DNA of 64,000 bases from Shinella granuli (GTDB lineage Bacteria; Pseudomonadota; Alphaproteobacteria; Rhizobiales; Rhizobiaceae), in contig NZ_SLVX01000021.1 in the NCBI RefSeq assembly GCF_004341885.1, positions 49,763-113,762 on the forward strand. The letters are read 5' to 3'. Under the pieces are notes generated by a model. It made no database searches, was not told the origin of the DNA, and worked only from the letters and a program-made list of their open reading frames with translations. The position numbers were made by a program, and so were the translations under genes. This document shows, one piece after another, positions 52,519-61,163 of the stretch (positions are counted from its first letter, which is position 1; each line of letters begins with the position of its first letter).

Positions 52519-52547
52519 GCCGGCCGGCAGTCTCCTGCCGGGCCGGC
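52519..52547 (-). repeat. Intra-operon hairpin after the amino-acid binding-protein gene
   Basis: GCCGGCCGGCAG pairs with CTGCCGGGCCGGC around TCTC: a 12-base-pair stem with one bulged base, 22 bases past the binding-protein stop and before the permease gene. Confidence 0.7.
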
Positions 52548-52568
52548 CCTTTGACAGGCGGGGAGAGA

Positions 52569-53354
52569 TCAGCGGATATCCGCGCCGATCCACTTCATGG
52601 CGATGGCCTCGTAGGTGCCGTCGGCCATCATGTCGTCCAGCGCCTTCTGCATGGCGGCCTTCAGCTCCGGATTGCCCTTGCGGATGGCGATGCCGATCTG
52701 GTCCTCGGTCCCGGCGAATTCCGGCACGTCGAGCTTGGCGACCTTCTCGACCGTCTCCTTGACGGCGATCGACACCGGCACGGCATCGACGATCATCGCC
52801 TGAATGCGGCCGGCCTTCAGCTCGAGGAAGAGTTCCGGCAGGCCCTTGTAGGTGCGGATTTCCCAGCCGCCGCGCTCGCGCGCCCATTTCTCGTGGGTCT
52901 CTCCGAGCGTCACGCCGATGGTCTTGTCCTTGAGATCGTCGATCGACTTGATCTCGGACCCCTCGGTGACGAAGACGCCGCGGCCCGACTTGTAATAGGG
53001 ACCGACGAAATCGACGGCCTTTTCGCGCTCCGGGGTGATGGTCATGCTGCCGATGACGGAATCGTACTTGCCGGCAAGCAGGCCGGCGATGATGCCGTCC
53101 CAGGCGGTGCTGACGCCGGCGCCCTTCACGCCGAGGCGCTTGGCGATCTCGTTGCCGATATCGACGTCGAAGCCGACGACCTGATTGCTGTCGTCGACGA
53201 AGCTGAAGGGCGGATAGGCGCCGCTGTTGGCGAACTTGAATTCCCCCGCGGCCTTGATGGTTTCAAGGTCGTCGGCGCTTGCCGAAAGCGGCGTCGCGAC
53301 CACGCAGAAGGCAAGGCCGGTGGCCGCGGCATAGGACAGAATGGTCTTCAACAT
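52569..53354 (-). CDS. Amino-acid-type periplasmic binding protein (SBP_bac_3)
   Basis: 261 residues from ATG 53354. Signal peptide MLKTILSYAAATGLAFCVVATPLSASA, cleavage about residue 27. Mature part shows the family-3 pattern ANSGAYPPFSFVDDSNQVVGFDVDIGNEIAKRLG and MTITPEREKAVDFVGPYY. Binds a polar amino acid or a derivative; the neighbouring genes suggest an N-acyl or beta-amino acid. Confidence 0.94.
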   Translation of the reverse strand: MLKTILSYAAATGLAFCVVATPLSASADDLETIKAAGEFKFANSGAYPPFSFVDDSNQVVGFDVDIGNEIAKRLGVKGAGVSTAWDGIIAGLLAGKYDSVIGSMTITPEREKAVDFVGPYYKSGRGVFVTEGSEIKSIDDLKDKTIGVTLGETHEKWARERGGWEIRTYKGLPELFLELKAGRIQAMIVDAVPVSIAVKETVEKVAKLDVPEFAGTEDQIGIAIRKGNPELKAAMQKALDDMMADGTYEAIAMKWIGADIR

Positions 53355-53566
53355 GTTGGTTCCCCTTTTTGGTTCAGGACCATCGCGGCAGCAATGACGC
53401 CCTTGCCGGCAACTATGTCGGCAAGCCCATGCATTTCGCAAATAGATATATAAAATACACTTCATAGTTTTTGGAAATGATCTCGCTGGCTTTCACGCCC
53501 AGGGGCTTGGCGCAGGGTGGGGATGATGCGCTATACCCGGAACCAGCATCGTTCAGGAGGAGCCGG

Positions 53567-54871
53567 ATGGCCGTCACCGATTTCGCGACCCGCACCTACG
53601 ACCACAATTTCCGGCTCGACCCGATCGTGCGCAGCCTGCTCGACACGGATTTCTACAAGCTGCTGATGTTGCAGATGATCCGCCAGTTGCATCCGGATGT
53701 CGCGGCGACCTTCTCGCTGATCAACCGAACGAAGAGCGTGCGGCTTGCCGAGATCATCGACGAGGGGGAACTGCGCGCCCAGCTCGACCATGCCCGCGGG
53801 CTCCGCTTCACCAAGAAGGAGCTGATCTGGCTGGCCGGCAACAGCTTTTACGGCAAGGCGCGCATGTTCGGGCCCGACTTCATCGCCTGGCTCGCCGCCT
53901 TCCGCCTGCCCGACTACGACCTGCGCAAGGTGGACGGACAGTACGAACTGCATTTCGAGGGGCCGTGGACGCATACGAGCATGTGGGAAATCCCGGCGCT
54001 CGTCATCATCAACGAGCTGAAATCGCGCGCGGCGATGCGCGACAAGGGGCTCTTCGCGCTCGACGTGCTCTATGCCCGCGCCAAGGCGCGGCTGTGGGAG
54101 AAGGTGGAGCGGCTGCGGCACCTGCCCGATCTCGTCATCTCCGATTTCGGCACGCGCCGCCGGCACGGCTTCCTCTGGCAGCGCTGGTGCGTGGAGGCGC
54201 TGAAGGAAGGGCTCGGCGAGCGCTTCATCGGCACGTCAAACGTGCTGCTCGCCATGGATGCCGATCTCGAAGCGATCGGCACCAATGCACATGAGCTGCC
54301 GATGGTCGCCGCCGCGCTGGCCGAGAGCGATGCGGCGCTGGCCGCCGCGCCCTACCAGGTGCTGGAGGAATGGCGGCAGCATTATAACGGAAACCTGCTG
54401 ATCGCGCTCCCCGACGCCTTCGGCACCACCGCCTTCCTGGCCGAGGCGCCCGACTGGGTGGCGGACTGGACCGGTTTCCGCCCGGACAGCGCCCCGCCGA
54501 TCGCCGGCGGCGAGCAGATCATCCGCTGGTGGCAGGACAAGGGGCGCGATCCGCGGGAAAAGCTGCTGATCTTCTCCGACGGCATGGATGTCGACACGAT
54601 CGAAGAAACGTACCGGCATTTCCATGGCCGCGTGCGCATGAGTTTCGGCTGGGGCACCAACCTCACCAACGATTTCCGCGGCTGCGATCCGGATGGCGGG
54701 ACGGGGCTCGACCCGATCTCGCTCGTCTGCAAGGTGACGAGCGCCAATGGCCGGCCGGCGGTCAAGCTTTCGGACAATCCCCTGAAAGCAACCGGCGATC
54801 CCGCCGAAATCGAGCGGTATCGCCGGGTGTTTGGCACGAAGGCCGAGCATGCCCGGCCGGTCGAGGTCTAG
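53567..54871 (+). CDS. pncB: Nicotinate phosphoribosyltransferase
   Basis: 434 residues from ATG 53567 with a CAGGAGG site; the in-frame ATG at 53471 is in the promoter region. Family motifs [38 protein letters not shown] and [11 protein letters not shown]. Makes nicotinate mononucleotide from nicotinate and PRPP with ATP in NAD salvage. Divergent from the amino-acid importer and not linked to its neighbours by function. Confidence 0.95.
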   Translation: MAVTDFATRTYDHNFRLDPIVRSLLDTDFYKLLMLQMIRQLHPDVAATFSLINRTKSVRLAEIIDEGELRAQLDHARGLRFTKKELIWLAGNSFYGKARMFGPDFIAWLAAFRLPDYDLRKVDGQYELHFEGPWTHTSMWEIPALVIINELKSRAAMRDKGLFALDVLYARAKARLWEKVERLRHLPDLVISDFGTRRRHGFLWQRWCVEALKEGLGERFIGTSNVLLAMDADLEAIGTNAHELPMVAAALAESDAALAAAPYQVLEEWRQHYNGNLLIALPDAFGTTAFLAEAPDWVADWTGFRPDSAPPIAGGEQIIRWWQDKGRDPREKLLIFSDGMDVDTIEETYRHFHGRVRMSFGWGTNLTNDFRGCDPDGGTGLDPISLVCKVTSANGRPAVKLSDNPLKATGDPAEIERYRRVFGTKAEHARPVEV

Positions 54872-54878
54872 GGTTCAA

Positions 54879-54920
54879 CGCAATTCCGGACGCAAACCGC
54901 TGCGCGCTTTTGCTGGAATG
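54879..54920. repeat. Imperfect palindrome between convergent genes
   Basis: Sequence runs CGCAATTCCGGACGCAAACC to GCTTTTGCTGGAATG: inverted arms around a GC core, lying exactly between the pncB stop and the convergent racemase stop. Very similar intergenic palindromes are widespread in Rhizobiaceae; here it may terminate both transcripts. Confidence 0.5.
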
Positions 54921-54923
54921 GAT

Positions 54924-55607
54924 TCAGCTTTCCATCGCCTGCGGTGCCTTGCCGGTCTCGCTGATGAGGCCGATGATGCGCTCCACCGCCGAGGGGATCG
55001 GCCCCAGCACGGGCTGGTCGAAGCGCGGGCGGAGCTTTTCGGCCGCCTGGCCGAGCGGGCCGCCGCCGATGATGACCGCTTCGGCGCCGTCCTCCTCGAT
55101 GCAGGCCCGCACCGCCCCGGCCAACGCCTCGCTGAGAAGCGCCGGATCGGCGGCAAGGGCAACGGGGTCGCCCTCGGTGCAGCGGATGCCCCGGTAGAGA
55201 TGGGCAAGGCCGAGATCGTGCGCCCGCTGGTCGATGGCCTCGACCAGATCCGGCGTCGAGGTGGCGACGGCGAAGGCGCGGCCGCCCTGCGAGGCCTCGA
55301 TCATCGAGGCCTCGCAGATGCCGACCACGGGGACGGCGACCTTGCGGCGAAGCTCGGCAAGGCCGGGATCGCCGAAGGCGCTGACGATGATCCCCGCGCA
55401 ATCCCGCCCGTGCGCGGTGCCGAGTTCCACCACTTCGGCGGCGGAGGCGGCCAGTTGCCCGGGGGTGACGATCATGCCCGGGGCGCGGCGCGCGGTGACG
55501 GTCTTCACCGCCAGCCGCCCCGCCGCGGAGGCCAGCGCGATGGCGTGCATCATCTCGCTGGTGGCCTCGGAGCTGTTGGGATTGATCAACAGGATATGCG
55601 CGGTCAT
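54924..55607 (-). CDS. Aspartate/glutamate/hydantoin racemase-family protein
   Basis: 227 residues from ATG 55607 (MTAHILLINPNSSEATSEMM). The opening ILLINPNSS and paired cysteines in ..GICEASMIEAS (first) and ..RACIEEDGAEAVIIGGG (second) fit the HyuE-like group of Asp/Glu racemases. Racemises a hydantoin or a similar compound. Encoded 7 bases after the MFS transporter gene, so substrate uptake and racemisation are likely linked; no hydantoinase or carbamoylase is nearby. Confidence 0.85.
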   Translation of the reverse strand: MTAHILLINPNSSEATSEMMHAIALASAAGRLAVKTVTARRAPGMIVTPGQLAASAAEVVELGTAHGRDCAGIIVSAFGDPGLAELRRKVAVPVVGICEASMIEASQGGRAFAVATSTPDLVEAIDQRAHDLGLAHLYRGIRCTEGDPVALAADPALLSEALAGAVRACIEEDGAEAVIIGGGPLGQAAEKLRPRFDQPVLGPIPSAVERIIGLISETGKAPQAMES

Positions 55608-55614
55608 GCTCTTT

Positions 55615-57072
55615 TCAGGCTCCTGCTTTGGCGGGCTCGGCGACGAGGTTGTCGCTTGCCGTGGTGGCGTCCGCCCGCTGCGTGATATCCTCCATCGACA
55701 TGCCGTAGGTTTCCGGCCCGAGGCGGATGCAGATGGCGAAGATGGCGTACATGGCCGCGGCAAGGCCGAACACGCCGCCCATGCCGTAGCTGTCGAACAG
55801 GGCGCCCGAGATGGTCGGAACGAACGAGCCGGCGGCCGAGCCCGTCGCCAGGATGAAGGCGACGCCGAAGGCGCGGATGCGGGTCGGGAAGAGTTCCGGC
55901 GCATAGATCCAGATCGACGTGTTCAAGAGAAGCACGAAGAACTGGAAGAGCGCGCCGAAGAACAGCACCAGATGGATGGTGGTGCCGAGATACATGATGG
56001 CGAGCGCGGCAAGGCAGGCGCAGATGGCGCCGACGGTCAGGACGCGCTTGCGCGGGAAGTAGTAGCCGAACATCGAGGCCGCGATGGCGCCGAGAACGCT
56101 GCCGCTCTGGATGATCATGCTGTAGAGCAGGCTGCCCTGCAGCGTGTAGCCCATCGAGACGAAGATCACCGGCATCAGGGTCAGGACGGAAAGCTGGGCG
56201 CCATAGCTCATCAGGATGGCGATGGACACCGGGACGATGCGGCCGAGGAACGGCGCGCGGAAGAGCTCCTTCCAGGCACCCTTGGCGCGGGGCGCATCCT
56301 TTTCGTTCTCCTTCGAGAGATATTCCCGCACCACGAGGTTCTTCGGCCGGAGCGAACCGGATTCCAGCACCGACAGCACCTTGTTCGCCTCGTCGATCCG
56401 CCCTTGCGAGGCGAGGAAACGCGGCGTTTCCGGCACATAGCGGCGGTAGAAGACGACCAGCAGCGCCGGCAGCGCCAGCGAGGCGAAGAGCCAGCGCCAG
56501 CTATCCTCGCCCGGGAAGATGCTGAAGATCATCAGGCCGTAGACGGGGGCAAGGAAGTTGCCGAAACCGCCCGCGCCGACATTGACGAGCCCGGCCGCCG
56601 TTCCGCGGAACTTCGGCGAGCAGAATTCCGACAGCATGGTGACGGCGGTGGAAATCTCGCCGCCGACGCCGAAGCCGACGATGGCGCGGGCGATGCACAG
56701 GAACATGAAGTCCGGCGCCAGCGCGCAGGCCGCCGAACCCAGCGAGAACAGCAGCAGGTTGATAGTCAGCATGACGCGGCGGCCGTAGCGGTCGCCGAGG
56801 ATGCCGGAAAGCAGGCGGCCGATGGCCGCGCTGCCGAAGGTGATCGTGTTCAGCAGGCCGATATCCGTGCCCGTCAGGCCCCAGTGCTCCCTCAGGAGCG
56901 GGCCGGACACGCCGATCGTGTTCTGCTCGAAACTGTCGAACAGGCAGCCGATCAGCACCAGCGCGATGATCTGCTTGTGCGCGCGCGTCACCCCGATGCG
57001 GGTGAGCGCGCCTTCCAGTTGCCGGATGGCCGGCGATGACGTGCCGGACTGCACCATACCTTCTGCTGCCAT
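55615..57072 (-). CDS. MFS transporter (sugar-porter/aromatic-acid-like)
   Basis: 485 residues with 12 membrane helices. The MFS signature after helix 2 is GDRYGRRVMLTINLLLF; a SLALPALLVVFYRRYVPETPRFLASQGRIDEANKVL loop follows helix 6, as in the sugar-porter/SV2-like group. Inner-membrane secondary transporter; substrate probably the compound used by the racemase-like protein. Divergent from the RpiR gene. Confidence 0.92.
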   Translation of the reverse strand: MAAEGMVQSGTSSPAIRQLEGALTRIGVTRAHKQIIALVLIGCLFDSFEQNTIGVSGPLLREHWGLTGTDIGLLNTITFGSAAIGRLLSGILGDRYGRRVMLTINLLLFSLGSAACALAPDFMFLCIARAIVGFGVGGEISTAVTMLSEFCSPKFRGTAAGLVNVGAGGFGNFLAPVYGLMIFSIFPGEDSWRWLFASLALPALLVVFYRRYVPETPRFLASQGRIDEANKVLSVLESGSLRPKNLVVREYLSKENEKDAPRAKGAWKELFRAPFLGRIVPVSIAILMSYGAQLSVLTLMPVIFVSMGYTLQGSLLYSMIIQSGSVLGAIAASMFGYYFPRKRVLTVGAICACLAALAIMYLGTTIHLVLFFGALFQFFVLLLNTSIWIYAPELFPTRIRAFGVAFILATGSAAGSFVPTISGALFDSYGMGGVFGLAAAMYAIFAICIRLGPETYGMSMEDITQRADATTASDNLVAEPAKAGA

Positions 57073-57097
57073 GGTCTCCTCCTCTTGGCATCAGCAT

Positions 57098-57141
57098 GAA
57101 AATTCATTTTCTTATAATACACATATGAAATCTGTTTTTCA
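57098..57141. promoter_or_regulatory. Two dyads in the MFS / rpiR-type divergent promoter region
   Basis: GAAAAT-TC-ATTTTC (57098-57111) and TGAAA-N6-TTTCA (57126-57141) in an A/T-rich island. They share the half-site GAAA. RpiR-family proteins bind such symmetric sites, so this is the likely operator for the MFS gene and the regulator. Confidence 0.45.
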
Positions 57142-57232
57142 AGAAACTTTGTGTCCGTGTCCAAACGGCATTCTTGCGAAGTCCGGCAAGTCCGTTACAA
57201 GCTTGATTTCGAAGTGAAAGGCGGTGGTTCCG

Positions 57233-58075
57233 ATGGGCTCTACGGATCGTTCGTTCCTGTTTCGCGTGCGTGATGCGCTCGACGACCTGCATCCGGCGGA
57301 GCGGCGGCTCGGCGATTTCGTCTGCGACTTCCCGGGGGAGCTGGCGAGCTATTCGGCCTCGGAGCTTGCCAAGCTGGCCCAGGTCTCCAATGCAACCGTG
57401 ACGCGGTTCGTCCGCCGGCTCGGCTATGAGAACTACGAGGAAGCGCGTCGCCATGCGCGCGACGAGCGGGAGACCGGCTCGCGCCTGTTCCTGTCCACCT
57501 CCTCGGATGCCGCTGGCGCCCAATCCGTCGGCGCCCATGTCGCGCAGGGCATCGCCAATCTCGAAGGCACGTTTTCCACGATCACCGACGCGCAGGTGGA
57601 TGCGATCGCCGATGCGATCCTTGGCGCACGCAAGACCTGGGTTCTGGGCTTTCGCAGCAGCCACGCCTTTGCCGAATACCTGCAATGGCAGATGACGCAG
57701 GTGGTGGAGGACATCGTCGCCATTCCCGGCGCCGGCCAGACGCTCGGCGAACATCTCGTCAGCGTGACGGAGAAGGACGTCGCCATCGTCTTCGGCCTGC
57801 GCCGCCGCGTGGCGCAGATGGAAACGATCCTTACGGCGATCGAGAAGAGCGGCGCCAAGCTGCTCTATCTCACGGATGAAGGCGTCACCCACCGGGCGAG
57901 CGCCACCTGGCATTTCCGCTGTCAGACGCTGGCGCCGGGGCCGCTGTTCAACCACGTCTCGGTCATGGCGGTCTGCCACCTCATCACGACGCGCGCCATC
58001 GAACGCGCCGGCGCCGCCGGCCGCACGCGCCTGCGCGGCATCGAGCGCTTCGGCGATACGCTGGAAGAGCTGTAA
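57233..58075 (+). CDS. MurR/RpiR-family transcriptional regulator
   Basis: 280 residues from ATG 57233; a GTG at 57224 is possible. N-terminal RpiR HTH (LHPAERRLGDFVCDFPGELASYSASELAKLAQVSNATVTRFVRRLGYENYEEARRHAR) and a C-terminal SIS sugar-phosphate-type domain (KTWVLGFRSSHAFAEYLQWQM). Divergent from the MFS/racemase pair; probable local repressor. Confidence 0.92.
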   Translation: MGSTDRSFLFRVRDALDDLHPAERRLGDFVCDFPGELASYSASELAKLAQVSNATVTRFVRRLGYENYEEARRHARDERETGSRLFLSTSSDAAGAQSVGAHVAQGIANLEGTFSTITDAQVDAIADAILGARKTWVLGFRSSHAFAEYLQWQMTQVVEDIVAIPGAGQTLGEHLVSVTEKDVAIVFGLRRRVAQMETILTAIEKSGAKLLYLTDEGVTHRASATWHFRCQTLAPGPLFNHVSVMAVCHLITTRAIERAGAAGRTRLRGIERFGDTLEEL

Positions 58076-58082
58076 CGCCCCC

Positions 58083-59363
58083 TCACCGCGCGATGCGCTC
58101 GATCCGGCCGTCTTCCACGAGCGCTTCCGCCGGGGCCGGATGGGAGAGGAAATGCCCCGGGCTCGCCGTCAGGCCGTAGGCGCCGGATTGCAGCACGGCC
58201 ACGAGGTCCCCGGCGGCAAGCGCCGGCAGGCCCGTGTCGCGCGCAAGCGTATCGAGCGGGGTGCAGAGCGGACCGACCACCGTGGCCGGCTGGTCCGGCG
58301 TGGCAGTCATATGCGCGGGGGCGACGACCGGATAGTTGCGCTTGATGACCTGGCCGAGATTGCCCGAGGCCGCCAGATGATGGTTCATGCCGCCTTCCAG
58401 CACGAGGAAGCGCACGCCGCGGGACGTCTTGACCGCGTTGATCTCGCTGACATAGAGGCCCGCCGGTCCGGCAAGGAAGCGCCCCGGCTCGACGACGGCG
58501 CGCGCCCCGGCCAGCAGCGGTTCGGAGCGCATCGATGCCGCAAGGTCGGGAATGGCGGCGGCAACGGCATCGAGATCGAGCGGCCTGTCGCCCTCGTAGT
58601 AGGGGATGCCGAGGCCACCGCCGAGATCGATCGTGGCGAGCGGCCTTCCGATCGTGCGGGCAACGCGCGCGGCCAGCGTGATGGCGTGCCGCCAGCTTTC
58701 GATCAGCGCCGCCGCATCGAGGATCTGCGTGCCGCCATAGACATGGATGCCGACGAGCTCGATGTTCGGCACGGCCGCAACGGCGGCGATCGCCGCATCG
58801 AGGTCCTCCTCGTCGAAGCCGAAGGCGGTCGCCTTGCCGCCCATGCGCATGGCGCCCACCTGGACGGCCGGGACCGGATTGATGCGCAGCGACGCACGGA
58901 CGGGCCGGCCGATCGCGCGGAGCCGCGCGATCTCGTCCAGCCCCTCGATATGGATCTCGCCGATGCCGCCCTCGATCACCGCCGCAAGTTCCGCATGGCG
59001 CTTGCCGGGCCCGGCGAAGAGGATCTGCTCCGGCTTCGCGCCGGCGGCGATGGCCGCATGGTATTCGCCGAGCGAGGCGATCTCGACGCCGGCGCCCTCC
59101 TCGATGAACAGGCGGATGACGCCGCGGGCCGGATTGGCCTTGGCCGAATAGTAGATGGCGGCAAAACCGTCGAGCACGGCGGCCAGCCGGCGATAGGCCC
59201 GGCGCATGACGGCGCCGTCATAGATATAGGCGGGCGAGCCCAGTTGCGAGACGATCTCGCGCACGGAAAGGCCGCCGACATGGAGGTCGTCGCCCCGCAC
59301 CTGGAAAAGCTCATCTGCAAGCGCATAGCCGTGGCGCGTCACCTTGACCGCGGGATCAGCCAT
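58083..59363 (-). CDS. PLP-dependent decarboxylase, carrier-protein/exosortase-locus type (fold III)
   Basis: 426 residues. Alanine-racemase-fold decarboxylase related to diaminopimelate and ornithine decarboxylases: PLP lysine K75 in YYSAKANP, HVYGGTQIL with the ring-stacking His, GGGLGIPYYEGD phosphate loop and C367 in GPLCTPLD. It resembles the group found in exosortase loci (TIGR03099) and BtrK of butirosin biosynthesis, which decarboxylates gamma-glutamyl bound to a carrier protein. It overlaps the ligase gene by 8 bases, after a carrier-protein gene, supporting action on a tethered amino acid. Free-amino-acid activity cannot be excluded. Confidence 0.88.
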   Translation of the reverse strand: MADPAVKVTRHGYALADELFQVRGDDLHVGGLSVREIVSQLGSPAYIYDGAVMRRAYRRLAAVLDGFAAIYYSAKANPARGVIRLFIEEGAGVEIASLGEYHAAIAAGAKPEQILFAGPGKRHAELAAVIEGGIGEIHIEGLDEIARLRAIGRPVRASLRINPVPAVQVGAMRMGGKATAFGFDEEDLDAAIAAVAAVPNIELVGIHVYGGTQILDAAALIESWRHAITLAARVARTIGRPLATIDLGGGLGIPYYEGDRPLDLDAVAAAIPDLAASMRSEPLLAGARAVVEPGRFLAGPAGLYVSEINAVKTSRGVRFLVLEGGMNHHLAASGNLGQVIKRNYPVVAPAHMTATPDQPATVVGPLCTPLDTLARDTGLPALAAGDLVAVLQSGAYGLTASPGHFLSHPAPAEALVEDGRIERIAR

Positions 59364-60879
59364 TTTCCGTGCGCTCCCTCACAAGGTTCCGGTAGTCCAC
59401 CTTGCCGTTCGGCGTCACCGGGAGAGCCTCGACCAGTTCCAGGTCCCGCGGCACCATATAGGCCGCGAGCATGCCCGCGACCGCCTGCAACACCGCCGCG
59501 ACGTCGACATCCGGCTCCAGCGCCACGGCCACCGCATGGAGCTTCTGCCCGGCAAAGTCATCCGGCAGGCCGATGACGGCGACCTGGCGGAAGCGCCCGG
59601 TGCTCATGATCGCTTCCTCGACCTCGGACGGGCTGATGCGGTAGCCCGAGGACTTGATCATCGCATCGTTGCGGCCGATGAAGCTGAAGAAGCCGTCCTC
59701 GTCCTCCACCGCCAGATCGCCGGAATAGCAGACGATATCGCCGCCCTCGTCCCGCGGCCGGAAGGGGTTCTGGCGAAGCACCCTTGCCGTTTCCTCGGGC
59801 CGGTTCCAGTAGCCGAGGGAAACGGTCGGCCCGCGGTGAACGAGAATGCCGGGCTCGCCCGGCTTCGCGCGCCGGCCGTCCTCCGTCACGATGAAGATCT
59901 CGCATTCCGGGATCGCCTTGCCGATGGAGGTCGGGCGGCGGTCCAGTTCCTCCGGCGGCAGATAGGTCGAGCGGAAGGCTTCCGTCAGGCCGTACATCAG
60001 GACGACATTCGTCTGCGGCAGCATCCGCCTGAGATCGGCCACCGTCTGCGAGGGCACCGCGCCGCCGGAATTGGTGATGTAGCGCAGATGCGGCAAGGCG
60101 GTCCTGTGCAGAAGCGGCGCGGCCTTCGTCAGGATCGCCCAGATGGTCGGCACGCCGGCAAGGGCGGTGATCTCGTGGTCGCGCAGCGCGCGAACGATCT
60201 CGTCGCCGAAACGGAAGGTCAGGATGACGGTCACCGCCCCCTGCTCCACCGCGGTCAGGAGCTGGTTGAGGCCGTAGTCGAAACTGAACGGCAGGAGGGA
60301 AAGGATGCGTTCCTCCGGCGTGATGGCAAGATAGGTGCGCACGATGCGCGCGCCGGCGAGGAGATTGCGGTGCGACACCATCACGCCCTTCGGCCGTCCG
60401 GTCGAGCCGGACGTGTAGAGGATCGCCGCGAGGTCCTCGCCGATATTGCCGTCCTTCAGCGGCACCGTCTCCGCCTCCGCCATCTCCTCGACGAGGAGAA
60501 TGCGCGCGCCGCTTGCCTCTTCAAGGCATTCGGCAACCATCGGCGCAAGCGCGCGGCTGGTGATGACGAGGCGGGCGGCGCAATCGGCGACGATGTGGCT
60601 GATCTGCCGGCCCCGCAACAGCGGGTTGACCGGCACGAAGACGCCCTTGGCGCGGCTTACCGCGAAAATGGCGATGCATTCCTCCATGCCGCGCGGCAGG
60701 AAGATCGCGGCGCGATCCCCGCGCTCGAGCCCTGCCGCAAGCAGCGCCGATGCGAAGCGATCCACCGCAATGTTAAAGCCCCGATAATCGAGCGTTCTTT
60801 CCCCGTGGACCAGCGCGCACCGCCCGCTTTCGGCATGGGGTACGAGGAGATGGTGGAGGAGGATGGGCGCCGCGGTCAC
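59356..60879 (-). CDS. AMP-forming acyl/amino-acid:carrier-protein ligase
   Basis: 507 residues, ANL superfamily. Phosphate loop AILYTSGSTGRPKG near 155, MYGLTEAF (A5) near 295, YSGDLAVEDEDGFFSFIGRNDAMIKSSGYRI (A7-A8 hinge) near 405 and the A10 lysine K493 in TPNGKVDYRN. Adenylates a carboxylate and loads it on CoA or on the adjacent carrier protein. Similar to TIGR03098-type ligases of exosortase loci. Start overlaps the carrier gene. Confidence 0.9.
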   Translation of the reverse strand: MTAAPILLHHLLVPHAESGRCALVHGERTLDYRGFNIAVDRFASALLAAGLERGDRAAIFLPRGMEECIAIFAVSRAKGVFVPVNPLLRGRQISHIVADCAARLVITSRALAPMVAECLEEASGARILLVEEMAEAETVPLKDGNIGEDLAAILYTSGSTGRPKGVMVSHRNLLAGARIVRTYLAITPEERILSLLPFSFDYGLNQLLTAVEQGAVTVILTFRFGDEIVRALRDHEITALAGVPTIWAILTKAAPLLHRTALPHLRYITNSGGAVPSQTVADLRRMLPQTNVVLMYGLTEAFRSTYLPPEELDRRPTSIGKAIPECEIFIVTEDGRRAKPGEPGILVHRGPTVSLGYWNRPEETARVLRQNPFRPRDEGGDIVCYSGDLAVEDEDGFFSFIGRNDAMIKSSGYRISPSEVEEAIMSTGRFRQVAVIGLPDDFAGQKLHAVAVALEPDVDVAAVLQAVAGMLAAYMVPRDLELVEALPVTPNGKVDYRNLVRERTENG

Positions 60880-61133
60880 ATCCGCATCCGCGAAACGAAG
60901 CGGACGAGGCTTTCGGGTGTCGCCAGTTCCTGGAAATCGAAATCGTCGCCTTCGAGGGAAATGCCGAAACGCTCGCCGAGGAACATCACGAGCTCAAGAA
61001 AGCCGAGGGAATCGATCGCCCCCTCGAGCAAGGGCGTATCGGGCGTCACCGGCACGAGCGCGGGAAAACGCGTGCCAAGATAGGCAAGGACTTCGGCCTC
61101 GATGTCGCTGGCGGGAGCACTTGTGCTCTGCAT
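60876..61133 (-). CDS. Acyl carrier protein
   Basis: 85 residues. Phosphopantetheine attachment serine S42 in AIDSLGFLELVMFLGERFG, with the four-helix ACP pattern. Stop overlaps the ligase start. Distinct from fatty-acid AcpP (which has DSLDTVE). The dedicated carrier on which the ligase and decarboxylase probably act. Confidence 0.92.
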   Translation of the reverse strand: MQSTSAPASDIEAEVLAYLGTRFPALVPVTPDTPLLEGAIDSLGFLELVMFLGERFGISLEGDDFDFQELATPESLVRFVSRMRM

Positions 61134-61163
61134 CTCAATTATCCTCCGTCAGGTCCCGGCACA

